Of a stretch of 64,000 bases of DNA, positions 11,711 through 24,900 are shown piece after piece. The notes under the pieces were generated by a model, which worked only from the letters and a program-made list of their open reading frames with translations, was not told the DNA's origin and ran no database searches. This stretch comes from Ophiura sarsii (taxonomy: Eukaryota; Echinodermata; Ophiuroidea; Amphilepidida; Ophiuridae): assembly GCA_035610835.1 (NCBI GenBank), contig CM069452.1, positions 25,983,121 to 26,047,120 of the forward strand, read 5' to 3'. The stretch's first letter is position 1. Each line of letters starts with the position of its first letter. A program made the translations under genes and the position numbers.

Positions 11711-12285
11711 TCATCATTTTTGGAGTCCGGTAAACCTAAAATTGGGATTTTAATCATCCACGTTTAAACGTAAGATCATTGTGATTAAATTGCATTACAT
11801 AGATATATCAAGGAGTGAACAAAACATGTCCTCATCACCACTGAAAATAAAATGCAATAAAAAGTCAATGCCCCCCCCCCCCCCCCCCGAGCAATGAATA
11901 AATATTCTTATTACCAAATCAGTTTGTAAGTGTTATTGCTTAAAATATTGTTCTTTTCATGAAAATATTTATATAAAAGTATAAATAAAAAATATATATT
12001 CCCCGAAACTTGCAAATGTCAAGAAACCTTTGAAGTGTTTTGCACTTATCATTTGATTTGGTAATTTTTGTTTGGTTTAATAAGGAAATGACATTTGACA
12101 TCAAACAATTACTTAGAACACCCCTCTTACACTACCCACACCCAATTCCATTTAGTTACGCCACTGTCTATACATCTTTTACATCCCCTACTTTCACAGT
12201 TAGGATGAGTTTTTAATTTGATAATTAATTTATAAATTCTCAATTTGTTTAATTTTGTTGATCTTTTCTTTTGTTATCTTTGCAG

Positions 12286-15200
12286 ATAAACCGAGACTAC
12301 ATAATATATTCCTAAAAATGACCTATCATGGTAGCCAAAGAAACTGAACATGATAACAACAGGCAGACAACAGGTTCTGCCCCACCATCCACAATACAAA
12401 ACCAGACACTTTCCAGATCCTCTCAGATAGGACAGAAACCCACAAATACCACAACATATGACACCAGAAATGTGCCCCATCAGGACAGTATGATAGGCAC
12501 TAGAAGAGAATACACACCACAGGATGAGGATGATGATGATGACGATGATGAAGAAGAGATGGAGGGAGAGGGTTACGAGGAGGAGGAAGGCGAAGGAGAC
12601 GAGGGAGAAGAAGAGGAGGAGGAGGAGGGGGAAGGAGATGAGGAGGAGGAGGGGGAAGGGGCAGATAGCGTCGCCGAGGTGGAGTCTGTGAAGGCTAACA
12701 AGACACAGACGGAAGGAAAGGTATCACCAACGAAGCGTAAGAGAAGGAGAAGAAAAAGGTATAGCTAATCAGATTTGTGTACAAGTGTTTATTACTCGAG
12801 CAATATTTGGGGAGCTATTAGCGAGCCATAATCTAAGTAGTGATGATAGGCTGCGCTGCACCGTTCGTTGGCCCGTAGCCGCCTAAGTGTAGCGACGAAA
12901 TAGTTCTGATAATTAAAATGGCAGCTATACCAATTGCCCAAAAAGCACTTTGGAACTGTGCTTGTACGGTGGAAAGCACATATTACTGTTATTTTAACAA
13001 CGTCACATTCTCAGAAATACAAAACAAAACAACACAAAAACACTGTATTATAAAATAGGATAGTTATAATTATGAAGTGGTTATGCACATACTTTAAGTG
13101 TCACCCCAGAGATGCAGTGAGTTTAGCCTGTTGTTTGTGTACACACACTCCATGAGAATGTTTTTCTAGTATTTTTTTACCTTAGTAAGGGGTGGTATAG
13201 TTTAATTTCTGATTTAGAATCTATTTTCAAACCTGTGTTGTATTAAATAATACAGTCAAAATAACTTTGTTTGTTTGCTTAATGCTTCCTTTTTGTTTGT
13301 TTTTATTTACAGAGTCATAGGAATCAATTTGTCCAGTTGTAAATATGAATCTGGTAAGTAGAAACAACTCCTTTTATAAGCATAACTGAATAACCAAGGG
13401 GCACTCTATAAATTGTTAAGGGAATATGAGACCATAATTTGTATCCACCCAACACCCCACATGACATGATGACAATAATTGTCATCATGTTATGTGGGGT
13501 GTGTGTGTATGATGTGTGTTCCCTTTTGGTTAGCCCTTTTGAATCTGGTAAGTAGAAACACTCTATAAATTGTTACGGGAATATGGGACCATAATTTGTA
13601 TCCACCCAACACCCCACATGACATGATGACAATAATTGTCATCATGTTATGTGGGGTGTGTGTGTATGATGTGTGTTCCCTTTTGGTTAGCCCTTTTAGT
13701 TAGGTTTGTCCTGTTTAAGGCTCTCATATGAAAGTCAGACTTCAATCTCAACCAAACTTAGTGACAATAATCTTTGGGTAAGGGAAGGGGGACTTAAGAT
13801 GCTCATGGTGTACACAGATTGACCTCTAATGACCCCTACATGACCTTTGACCCTATTTTGTCAAAACCTTAGGGCTCTCTCATATGAAAGGACACTTCAA
13901 TCTCTTCCAAACTTAGTGACAATAATCTTTGGGTAAGGGGAACTTGAGATTCTCATGGTGTACACAGATTGACCTATAATGACCCCTACATGACCTGCTA
14001 CCCACCAGGATTGAATCATCAATCTACAATGGAAAGCAGGATTGTTCCATTTTAATTCAGCAAAAGACTAGAAGAAGGGATTGATATCTGTACATCTTAC
14101 ATTTATTCATTTTCATAATACATTTTATATACTACCTCAACTTCTTCCCAACCACAAACCCAATGCCAACAATTCATCAGAAAATTAACCTGAAATATGC
14201 CTCCAAATACCACATCATTCTCAAGCAGTGTTCTGAGGTCAATTACTATAACATGAGAGTTATTACATTCAAATTTGCAATTGATTAACAGTAAAATATG
14301 AATACAAACTATCTTCATATTCCTTTTTTTTTGTTAATTACAAATAGTAAGAAGAACCTCCAAGAAACTTGGTATGAAAGAGGTTGGTGAAGATGATGAT
14401 TGGACGTTATACTGGACAGACTACTCCGTAGCATTGGAGAGGGTTATGGAGATGAAACGATACCAGGTCAGTATGAGGCCAACCATGGCTATACTCTACA
14501 GTCCTCAAAATAAGTAAAGTAACTGACCAGGTAATAAATATACTCTTAACTCCAAAACTATAGCTCCTACATAAAAATATTAAATAATAAAGTTGTAAAG
14601 AAATTTCTCTTCTTTAAGTTGATACATTATTCATTGAGATTGGTTAATAATTAAGAATGCGACATTGAAAAGGATCAAACAAAGTGCAGTTTACATTTTA
14701 ACACTTGGGATTTGAACATGCGGGACAGTGTGACAGGTATGTTTATGGGTTGCATTGATCAATTGATGCATCCCCAATCCCCGTGTTACTATCGACCAGT
14801 GAGTTGTTGCTACAAGTTAATCAATAATCTGCATGTTACTAGTCCTAGGCTGCGTGTAGACAAACGAAATGTTAAAATGAAAAACGGACTTTGTTTTGGT
14901 TTAGGGCACATAACTGAGTTAATATTCATTCAATCTTCATGTGTAATATCTCAAATTAAAGACAAGAAATTTTCTTACAACTTTATTGTCTAATATTTTT
15001 ACGTAGGAGTTATAGTTTTGGAGCTAAGAGCATATTTATTACCTGGTCAGTTACTTGAGGACTGTATTTGGCTTCCTCTAGACAGTGACGTAACTTAACA
15101 GGCGCAGCTTTCACGCGTATATATCTTTCGCCTTTCAACGCTCGTGTGTATACGCCAGCGCCGCGAGTAGGTGCGCGCGTTATGTGCTGCAATTATTATA

Positions 15201-15883
15201 TTGTCTCGTGATGGCCAAATAGACTATACAAAATGAGAAACTCGGGAACCAGGGGAAAGTTTGACTTTAGAGGAACATTTTTGGTCTTGGAGGGAAATTT
15301 TAAGTATAATAATAAAGAAATACATAGAATTTGAAAGGACATTTTCTCCATGAAGGGCATTTTTTAATTTTTAAGGTTCCCTGGAAATTTGCATTTTTTC
15401 TGGCCTTGAGGCCAAGGCTACATTTAGGAAAATTGAGACTCTAGATCTAAAAGGGGGTTAAGTCACATTGAGAAAAATGGCAAAAACTGGGTTTCATTGT
15501 GTCCATGTGTGGACTTGACCCACTCGGGTTGTACCTCCCATGGACTCTTACATAGCTTTACCACATGACTTAACTGTAACATTTGAACAGAGGGTGCAGA
15601 GATCCTCCTTGTAGCAGAAATTGATACTTAACTACAATTTCACAAGATTGTGACTTAACCCCCTTTTAGATCTAGTGTCCTCATTGGTGTTGGTATACTG
15701 AGCTCATTTTTTCGGTAATAATGCCATAGACTGAAAGCAATTGCCAAACGCTGTTTTTGTAATAAACTTTTTGGTAGAGCTTGAACTATCAACTAACTCA
15801 TATCCATTTCCCACCCCCACCAATCAATGTTGAAGGTCAGAAACGAACATGGTGATGAAATGGTTCCGACCAACATTGGATGA

Positions 15884-15917
<34 letters not shown>

Positions 15918-18900
15918 GGGGGGGGGGGATGATTTCAACAAGGTCCTCAAAAGTGTAACAACACCTCTGTCTTAGATTGTAGGTCGTTTATGATTTGCAT
16001 AGACCGCTTCAAAATTGATATCAGAAAAGTAAGGACAAATAGAGTCATCACACTGGTGCCTATAACAACTGTATTTTGTTCTAGCTGTATAATCATGGAT
16101 GTATGAATGTTTGGAATCAGTTCGTTTGATGAGGAAAGTTTGATAGTTAGTTGTCCCTTTCAAATTTACATCAGCCCAGAGAATTACAGAACATCAGGGT
16201 CATCAGATTGATGCCAACAAAGGTATGTTGGTCTAAGTTGAATGGACCCACGTCACATGAGGTTGAGCTCGCGTAAAGTACGCCTGCTCAACCTCGCCCA
16301 AAAATGGTACCTGGGTTCTCTGTTGTGCACACTACGTCATCTCGACCTCAAGGCTCTGATTGGTTGGTGCTCAAACGTGAGAACTGAAAAACTCATGAGC
16401 TTTTCCACGCACCATCACGCCCCACTGCGTCGGTGGTTACGGCGCAGCGGGAGCACTGCGTTGGTGGATACGGCGCAGCGTGACGATCGTTAAAAAGGCT
16501 TCAGTTTAAATTTGACCAATCGGGTGCTTTGGTGTTGTTGGTTGGCAGTATTTTGTGAGTTCAAGCATGCGTGCGCAGACTGATCGAAGTGCGCCCACGT
16601 ATGTCGAACTGTGGCCAGGAGATTATGTGCCGTAGGTCCATTGACAGTGGGTGTATGAATGTTTGGAACAGGTTTGATGAAAAGATCCCTGTATTGTCCT
16701 CCCACTCATTCAATTAATCTGCAACATAAATGCATTGAATGGTTATCATATCAATATAACATACTTGTGCAGATTTAATTCTGTTTTCCCCACACAACAG
16801 AAATTCACCGACTATCCAGGAAATGAACCTGGGACCTCTGGATACCTAAACTGGTGCTCCACCAACTGAGCTAAGAGTCGGATGGGCAAGAACCATGACT
16901 TTATCTACATGCCTTCAGTTCAACATGTAATACTTGTTTTCACTTTTTACCCCACACAGAAAATCAATCACTTCCCAGGCATGAGCGAGATTTGCCGTAA
17001 AGATCTACTAGCCCGCAACATGACAAGGATGCACAAGCTGTTTCCTAAGGAGTTTTCTGTATTCCCAAGGACTTGGGTGTTACCGGCAGAGTAAGTGTGG
17101 AGAGAAAAGAGCATGCATATAAATTGAAAGTTTTTACCGTTACACAAATTAAAAAATGTCCATTTTGAATTATCAATGTCTCAGTTATGCTGAATTTCAT
17201 AGTAAGTTAGAAGAAAATTGTGCAAGTCAACAATTAAGATAAGATTTTTAAGGGCAAAATTCCCCTAATGACTCTTAATAAATTCATTGAATGTGTGACC
17301 TGACCCAGTCCTTTTTTCCCAATTGTTATGCTATAAGAGAAAAGGTAATGAATTAACTCCAAATCCTAGACCACTTCCAACTGGCTTGCTTGAACCCTCA
17401 CTCAATATAATCTAACCTAAATCACATATACAAAAACTCAACCAAAACCCAAACTCATAACTATCACAAATGTGCACCTCTACCCCCTCTTCCTGTCTCA
17501 GACCCCTGGCACCCCCACAAACACTACTCCCATTTATATAACTATCTAACCAATCCTCTGTTTATTTCACACAGTTATGGAGATTTTCAAGCATTCTGCC
17601 GGTCCAAGAAAAACAAAACCTACATCTGTAAACCGGAGAGCGGTTGCCAAGGCAAAGGTATCTTCATAACTAAAAACCCCAAAGACATCAAACCTGGAGA
17701 ACATATGGTGTGCCAACAGTACATTTCAAAGGTATGTATGTGTTGTCCACGACTGCATAAAGTGATATCACCCTCAGGAGCATAGGATTTCATTGGATCA
17801 GAAAATACCATTGGATAATTGTATGATCATAAACGATTTCCTCTTAAAGGATTTTGCTTGAATTTTGCTTCCATCTTTCTGATTGCTAAACATATATATT
17901 CCTGAAAACGGGTTCTATTTAAAGGAAACAAAAAGGGTTTTTTATTTTGGTGAAATTTGTAGACTTATCTTTGAGTTTTAACTCATAACTTTAATACCAT
18001 ATTACCAATGGTATTAAAGTTATGTGCGAAAACATTATTTCTCAAATAAAAAGAGTTGTGTTGAAAAATGTGATGTGGCTGATGAAATGATGATTGTACA
18101 AAACCTTTTGAAACTCTTTTAAATGTTGGCATGTTTGAAAAAATCCTCCATTAGATCTCATGTGTCGAATGGATGATACCATGTGTAGAAGACACCATAG
18201 CATTCTAGGTAGAATCCCTAACTGCTGTTGACCCCAAAGTTAAATGGGCATTGAGAGATACATATGGGAGTGCGCCCTCAATTATCCTGGAAATCAGTTT
18301 TTTGGCATCAAAGTAATACTTAGGCATATACTAACTACCATCTGAAACAGATTACCAACATTCGCCGTTCATCATATAAAATGTTATGATTTTCTTAGTA
18401 TCGATATGATCAAATCGACACAAAGGTGCTGAATTCGGAAGTTATGCTAGGTTTCAATCACAGACTTTCGCGGCAAATCTCAACCCGAAAGTGCCGTTAT
18501 TTGCTTAGTTTGGCATGAAGGCGATGTCGGAATTGTATTATATTTTGGATTTGGGCTATGTTGATGATTATCTTTACGTTATTTGTTCATTTAGTATATC
18601 GATACATCTCTCAATGCCCCTTTAAATACACTATGATGCGCTGAGAATTAATCCTAGATTAGATATGTTAAATCCAATCTACATGTTGTTAATTTAACAG
18701 TCCAGATGAACATCGTCAATAATATGCACCCTATTATTTTATGTATTCTTTCCCATGTTACATAATACATTTACAATTGTGGTTGTTCTTATTCTACTCT
18801 ACAGCCTTTCTTAATTGATGGTTTCAAGCTAGACATGAGGATATATGTAGTAGTCACATCATGTGATCCATTAAGGATATACGTCTACAAGGATGGCTTA

Positions 18901-21900
18901 GGAAGATTTGCTACTGTCAAATATGTAGAACCAACCAATAGCAATGTGGTAAGTAGTCAGACAGGGTTTGTATCAGGGTCTGTTGATGAATTGAAATATG
19001 TGTGCTGGCATGGGAAAACCCTTCACATGGTCATTTTCTAGCAACTTGGTTTTTTTCTTTGGCAGAGAGCTTCATACTCTTCTGAGTATAGGACTTTTTA
19101 ATTTTTTCAGAAATTCCATCTAGAACTACAGTTATAGTATTTTAAAGACGGCAAGCTTATACAAAACACTAAAAATTGAAACTGACAATTCAAAGGTACA
19201 CAAAATATTTTAAATTCTTTAATAATAATAAAACTACACTGTTATATCACACAGAATAGCTTGTTATGTGAAAAGGACTTTTGATATGAACCTAGTTTTT
19301 TGCGATATTATTAACAATTGTAAGTTCTTCACTTGCAAAATCTTTACAATGCATTGTCGGAATTCACAAATGGTTACCATGGGGTTCCAATGACGCACAT
19401 TTTAGTTCATTCACCTCTGATTTGTTGGCCATAAATTTGATAAACAAGTTTCAGAAAAGTACTAAAATAAACTTAACATCTGGAATTTTGCATAAAGATC
19501 TCCTGGGGACTAAAGTTCAAGGTATAATCTCTATCTTGGGACCAAAGTTGGAAAATTGACTTGGAACTCATTTGTTAGGAATATTTTGGTATGACCCAGA
19601 TATCTCAATATTAACATTAGCGACTTCCGACGGGTTTTCCCATACCACCACACATATAGTAAAATACCGTAAAAGTGGAAATGTTTGTGCTATATTTATT
19701 TTCGCGCTTTTCATGCTCAAACCGGCTACCGGAAAATAATAACACACACATATATTTCTTTTGTTTATATAAAAGGTCTGCATGATGAAATCGCTAATTT
19801 AAAACCATGAAAACAGTTGAAATCTGCAAAGCACGAAAAATTAATTGTGTGAAAACAACCACTTTTGCAGTTGTCTGGGAATGTCAACAATTAAACATGG
19901 CACCTCTTCAAAATTGATAAATCTTAATGTTTTACAGTTTTCTTAAAGTATTCCAGTATTGGGTTAAGGGGAAAAGGGAAGAACACATTATTTGTTGTAT
20001 GTGCCTTGTTTCGTTCTAAACAAAATAAATGATGTTATATAAAAATGTGGACAAAATACAGTCATTTTTGTTATCAATGGGAAAGATTTTGTTGTAGCAT
20101 AAAATTTAAGCAGGACAATTTGGTCAATTGGTATAATTAAATTGTTAAAACATACAATATAAATCGATGACTTTTGTGTATTTGTTTACAGGATGATGTA
20201 TGTATGCATCTGACCAATTACGCTATCAACAAGCATAGTCAAGACTTTGTCAGAGATGATGATTGCGGGAGTAAAAGGTAAACACAATAGGCAGATATTT
20301 TACACACAAATACAGGGTGTCTCAGAATGATCTATTCTGAGGTAATACAATTTTTGTTGGTATGAACTTTATTGATATTGCCAAATAGTTTTCATATATA
20401 TCTTGCACAAACGCCCAGCTTTCTTAGGACATTTAGATTTTGAAAATCAGACATTTCTGATGGAAAATACAGACTTTTTTGTAACGATAGTAGATTTCAT
20501 GTTTTCGTCGAAATGATCCATTATGAAAATAATGTGAAAGTAACGGAATAAGTAGGAAATATTTCCACTATCATATCGATCGCAAGTTTTTACATTTAAA
20601 ACACTACTTGTTTCATATATATTTTTTGTTGTTTTGAAATCCGGTATAGATAATTCTGAGACACCCAGTACACAAATCCATCCCACTCACAAAAGGGTAA
20701 AAGAAATGTATTTACATGGTACCGATGGAACGTGCAACATAATGTGTACAACATGTATAGTATTGCCGTATTGACGTAGTGCACGTTAGTAACTCGCGGT
20801 TACTGGTTCAAGCATGGCATGGCCCATGTTCGAATTATGATACTGCCATAGGCTTTGTGTTATGATCAATGTGATCAGTGGTTCGTAACAACGTTAATGT
20901 GTGCCAGTTTATCTCGCAACGGTTATATTCTAATGTGCACCTACGCCAGCGAATATTTATAGAATGCTTGTCATTTGTTGTAATTAGATGTACAGAAGCA
21001 AGCACAGATAATTAGACATCAACTATCATAATTTCTTCCAGAGCTTTAACCATCCTAGAATATCAATAGTTGACTTACGCATGTGTTTCGTAACATATTG
21101 CATACACATATGGATACAATGCATTGTGACCAGTCATATCAAAAGGTGGCTTTTGGTGTTCAAAATGAAAATTGAGATTTTTTATTATTTCTTTTATTTA
21201 TTCATGCTTTACTTCCTCAATATCTTAAAATGCATACTGCTGACAAAAGCCCTCTTTTGATGTGGCTGGTTACAAGTGAACAAACATGACTTATTTGTAA
21301 GTAATATAATATGCATGTTGATTTCTTATTTAAGGAACATCTATTGCTGATATGACAGTATTCCAGCAAGTGAATTATAATTAGGCCAACAAAAAAAAGA
21401 TGTTTGGTTGCCCTCAGAGGGCAACATTTTGAATGGTCGGTAGGTCGGTCCTTTTTTGAAAATATTTTTAGGGCATTTTTAATTAAAAAAATGTAGGGCG
21501 TTTAAAAAAAAAATTAGGGCGTGATGCTGTTTATCTCCTCTGACATGTGGTGTTTATATTTTAACTGTGAAAGAAAAATTAAGACTTAAATATTAACAGA
21601 ATTTTTTGAATTTTATGTGTTGAGAAAAATATTTTAAAAAAATGAAAATAAAAAAGCGACCAGCGAATTTCAGGATTTTTGGGTCGGTTGCGGAGGGCAA
21701 ACAAACATCTTTCTTTTGTTGGCCTTATACAGGACCAACATAAAATGATAATAACACATCATTATTTCATATCCTATCTTATTATCCAACAACAGAAAGC
21801 TAAGCACAATAGACCAATGGTACGAGGACAACGGCTACGACAAGGAAAAGATATGGGAGGACATACATGACGTGATCATCAAGACTCTTATCTCTGCTCA

Positions 21901-24900
21901 TCCTGTACTCAAGCATAACTACCGCACCTGTTTTCCAAATCATATCAAGGGCAGCGGATGTTTTGAAATCCTGGGTTTTGATATCATGCTGGACAAGAAA
22001 CTGAAACCCTGGTTGATAGAGGTAGGTATTGACATGACCAATTTCTCTCTTCATAGAAATAATAGGCATATACGACGGGTATTAAACAAATTGTAAATAT
22101 TTTAAACAGGTTCGCCGTCGTGGGTAGAAAGAGACAATAATAGGAAAACAATCTCGCCCCAGAGTCGAGGGATGCTTTACCATGCGAGGTATTGTGGCCC
22201 AATGGATAAGGCAGTTGCCAAGCATGCACAGATCCTGGGTTCGACTCCCGGGCGAGATTGTTTTCCTATTATTGTCTCTTTCTACCCACGACGGTGAACC
22301 TGTTTAAAATATTTACAATTTGTTTCTCTCTTCCTTCAATTAATTTATTGGTCATACTTTATATTTTCTGACTCTTAATGAGAAGAGGAATGCATTGAAA
22401 TGACTTTCATCTGGACGGTACACTAAAGTTGTGTTTAAATCCGGGAGTCTATAAATAATGGGAGAAGAAATTCAAATTGTCAGACACTAGTTTCCCATTT
22501 ATGGTAATATGCGCGCAATTTGCCTCTGAGTATTAGTCGAGAGTGGCGTTATTTTTGGCAACGCGTTGTGATGCAAGATGATTGACAGCTTGTTGCCCAC
22601 GCCGTCAACTCATTAGACGCGCGATGTGACACTGATGAATGACTAATTTGAGAACACCAACGTACTGAACGCTTCATTCTCAGTCATTACAAGCGAGCTT
22701 ATAGTTGCTCGGACCTGAATTTTAGTATGTATTTAATAGTTATATTGATTTTATATATTTCAGCATATGTCCTGTTGTAGTTTGTAAGATTTTCTGTAGT
22801 TTTTAAGTTATATAAGAACAAATTGCGCTCAAATAAAAAATATTATACTTGTCTTCAACTCATGCCATATTTGAACCATTTCATGAATTAATTCTTTGTG
22901 TCATACTAAAACAATTAATATTATACAATTATCCCGAAAAGAATATCAGTATATCACGTTCATATTGCACTCATCTTGTTTGTTAATTAGGTGAATCACT
23001 CGCCAAGCTTCCATACAGATTCCAAACTAGACAAAGACGTCAAGGAGGGTCTGCTGTACGATACCATGAACATCATGAACCTGACGCCATTTGATCGCAG
23101 GAAATGCATGGAAGAGGACAGACGGAGGGTCAAGGAGAGGTTATTACAAAGGTCAAAACCAAAGGAATTCAGGTTGGTAGAAAACTGATTTGTAATAGAA
23201 GCAGAACTTTGTGGGGGCATTTGTGTTTTCTTTGCTGTACCAGGGTCAAGGAGAGGTTATTACAAAGGTCAAAACCAAAGGAATTCAGGTTGGTTGAAAA
23301 CTGATTTGTAATAGAGGCAGAACTTTGTGGGGGCATTTGTGTTTTTCTTTGCTGTACCAGGGTCTAGGAGAGGTTATTACAAAGGTCAAAACCAAAGGAA
23401 TTCAGGTTGGTAGAAAACTGATTTGTAATAGAGTAAGAACTTTATGGGGGCATTTGTGTTTTCTTTGCTGTACCACTATTAGTGCCCCCCGCCCCATTCT
23501 CCGGATGTAGTGTGTATCTATAGCATTATGACAACTTACGAGGACCATTTTTTGAGCGTGTTTTGTGTAAAACATGCCCTAACCCCCTCCCCCGCTCTCA
23601 AGTTTTTTGAGCTGACTGCAAAAAAATGTGGGGCGCCCTTTTAAGAACATTTTGGAAATCTTGCCCCCCTGAAAAAAATCCTAGCTAGGACACTGACCAT
23701 GCTTGATCTCAATTGCAAGTGCTTGCATACAGAATTTTGAGAAAGATATGGTCTTAACCCTCACCCCCCTAAATGCTAAAAAATACTACTTCTAAGCCCA
23801 TCTCCAAGCGCATGTGCGGACCGGTTTTGACGACTTTGTCAACCAAGCCTTTATAGTGAGCGCGGTATTATACTGCACGAACGAGTAGCCAAAATTGTGA
23901 TCCCGGATAAAAAAAAAACATTAGGGGGTTAGGGGTTTAGGACACTTTTGAAGCAGGGTCTAAGGAACTGACTTTTCAAATTAGTGACGTAGAATTACAA
24001 ACTTGTTACATAAAATTGGAGGTACACGCTAAAATGTATGATGAAAGTACTAGAATATGTGATTATGTCGCCTCCCAACTCAAGGTGAAACAGAGGGTTA
24101 CTATAGTGAAACAGGACTGTCACATGTATTGCACATGATGATTGTTGAGTTAATTCCATGGGACCCCTCCCCTTCTCTCCTTTCTGAGATACTTAAATAT
24201 ATCGATGTAAAATAAAACCAGACATATCTGTATAACTTGTGTAAGTGAAAACAAGTTAAATCAGTCTGTTTAAAACTTGGACTGATTTGTCCAGTAAATA
24301 ATGGTGACAAGTTTTTTCACAAAAATCACTTGCTCAATTTTCTTTTATCCTGATAGGCGTGAAGAATATGAGGAGACCAATGCTTCCATGGCACTGAATC
24401 AGATGAAGTTTGAGGATGGCCATCTGGGAGGTCTTCGTAGGATATACCCAATAGAAGGCCATGAGGAGTATGATAAATTCTTTCAACATAGTGGATCTTT
24501 GTTTCAGGAAACTGCTGCGTCTAAGGCAAGAGGACAATGTGCAAGGTAGGTTGGAAACAGGGCATAGGTTGGTGGGAGTAAAACTGTCAGCAGGGTAAAT
24601 GGACCAAACATTAAGAATTCATAGTCATATTAAAAAAACATTTAGATCATTTTGAGATATGCTTTAAATGCCAGCAATTCTATAACATTCTTATTCCCTA
24701 CATTTTGACACAGGCAACAGCGTGCTGAAATTCAAGCCAAGCAGGAGAAACTAGAGATGATGTTGAGGAAGAAATCTTCAAGAAGGGACAGTGGGCTGAG
24801 ACCTGAAAGCCCTGGAGGTAGAAGAAGTCGGTCAATGGTACCAAGAGTTGGATTAACCAAGAGAGCTGGAACATCAAAATCACATGAGGTAAACATATAA

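Larger units (their letters stand above)
105..12285. other. Intergenic region between COPE and TTLL
   Basis: No conserved coding exon was recognised on either strand. The first few hundred bases should hold the COPE promoter and 5' UTR, but no specific element is evident. The rest is mostly repeats, listed separately: a foldback, LINE 3' ends, a minisatellite, reverse-transcriptase relics, a satellite-like block and a second foldback. Stretches 3780-5030, 6940-8100 and 11890-12240 are AT-rich with nothing recognised. Non-coding 5' exons of TTLL may lie here, since the first coding exon begins at a splice acceptor. Confidence 0.6.

Noticed and set aside
16242..16493. An 83-codon ORF as a gene
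   Set aside because: It lies wholly inside a repeated element, with a second copy at 42836-43087. I annotated the element and noted the frame as a finding only.
22188..22258. A functional tRNA gene
   Set aside because: The D- and T-arm parts look right, but the acceptor stem does not pair and the anticodon arm is not clear.
23361..23405. Third copy of the duplicated TTLL mini-exon as a coding exon
   Set aside because: It has an in-frame TAG near its start, so it would truncate the protein.
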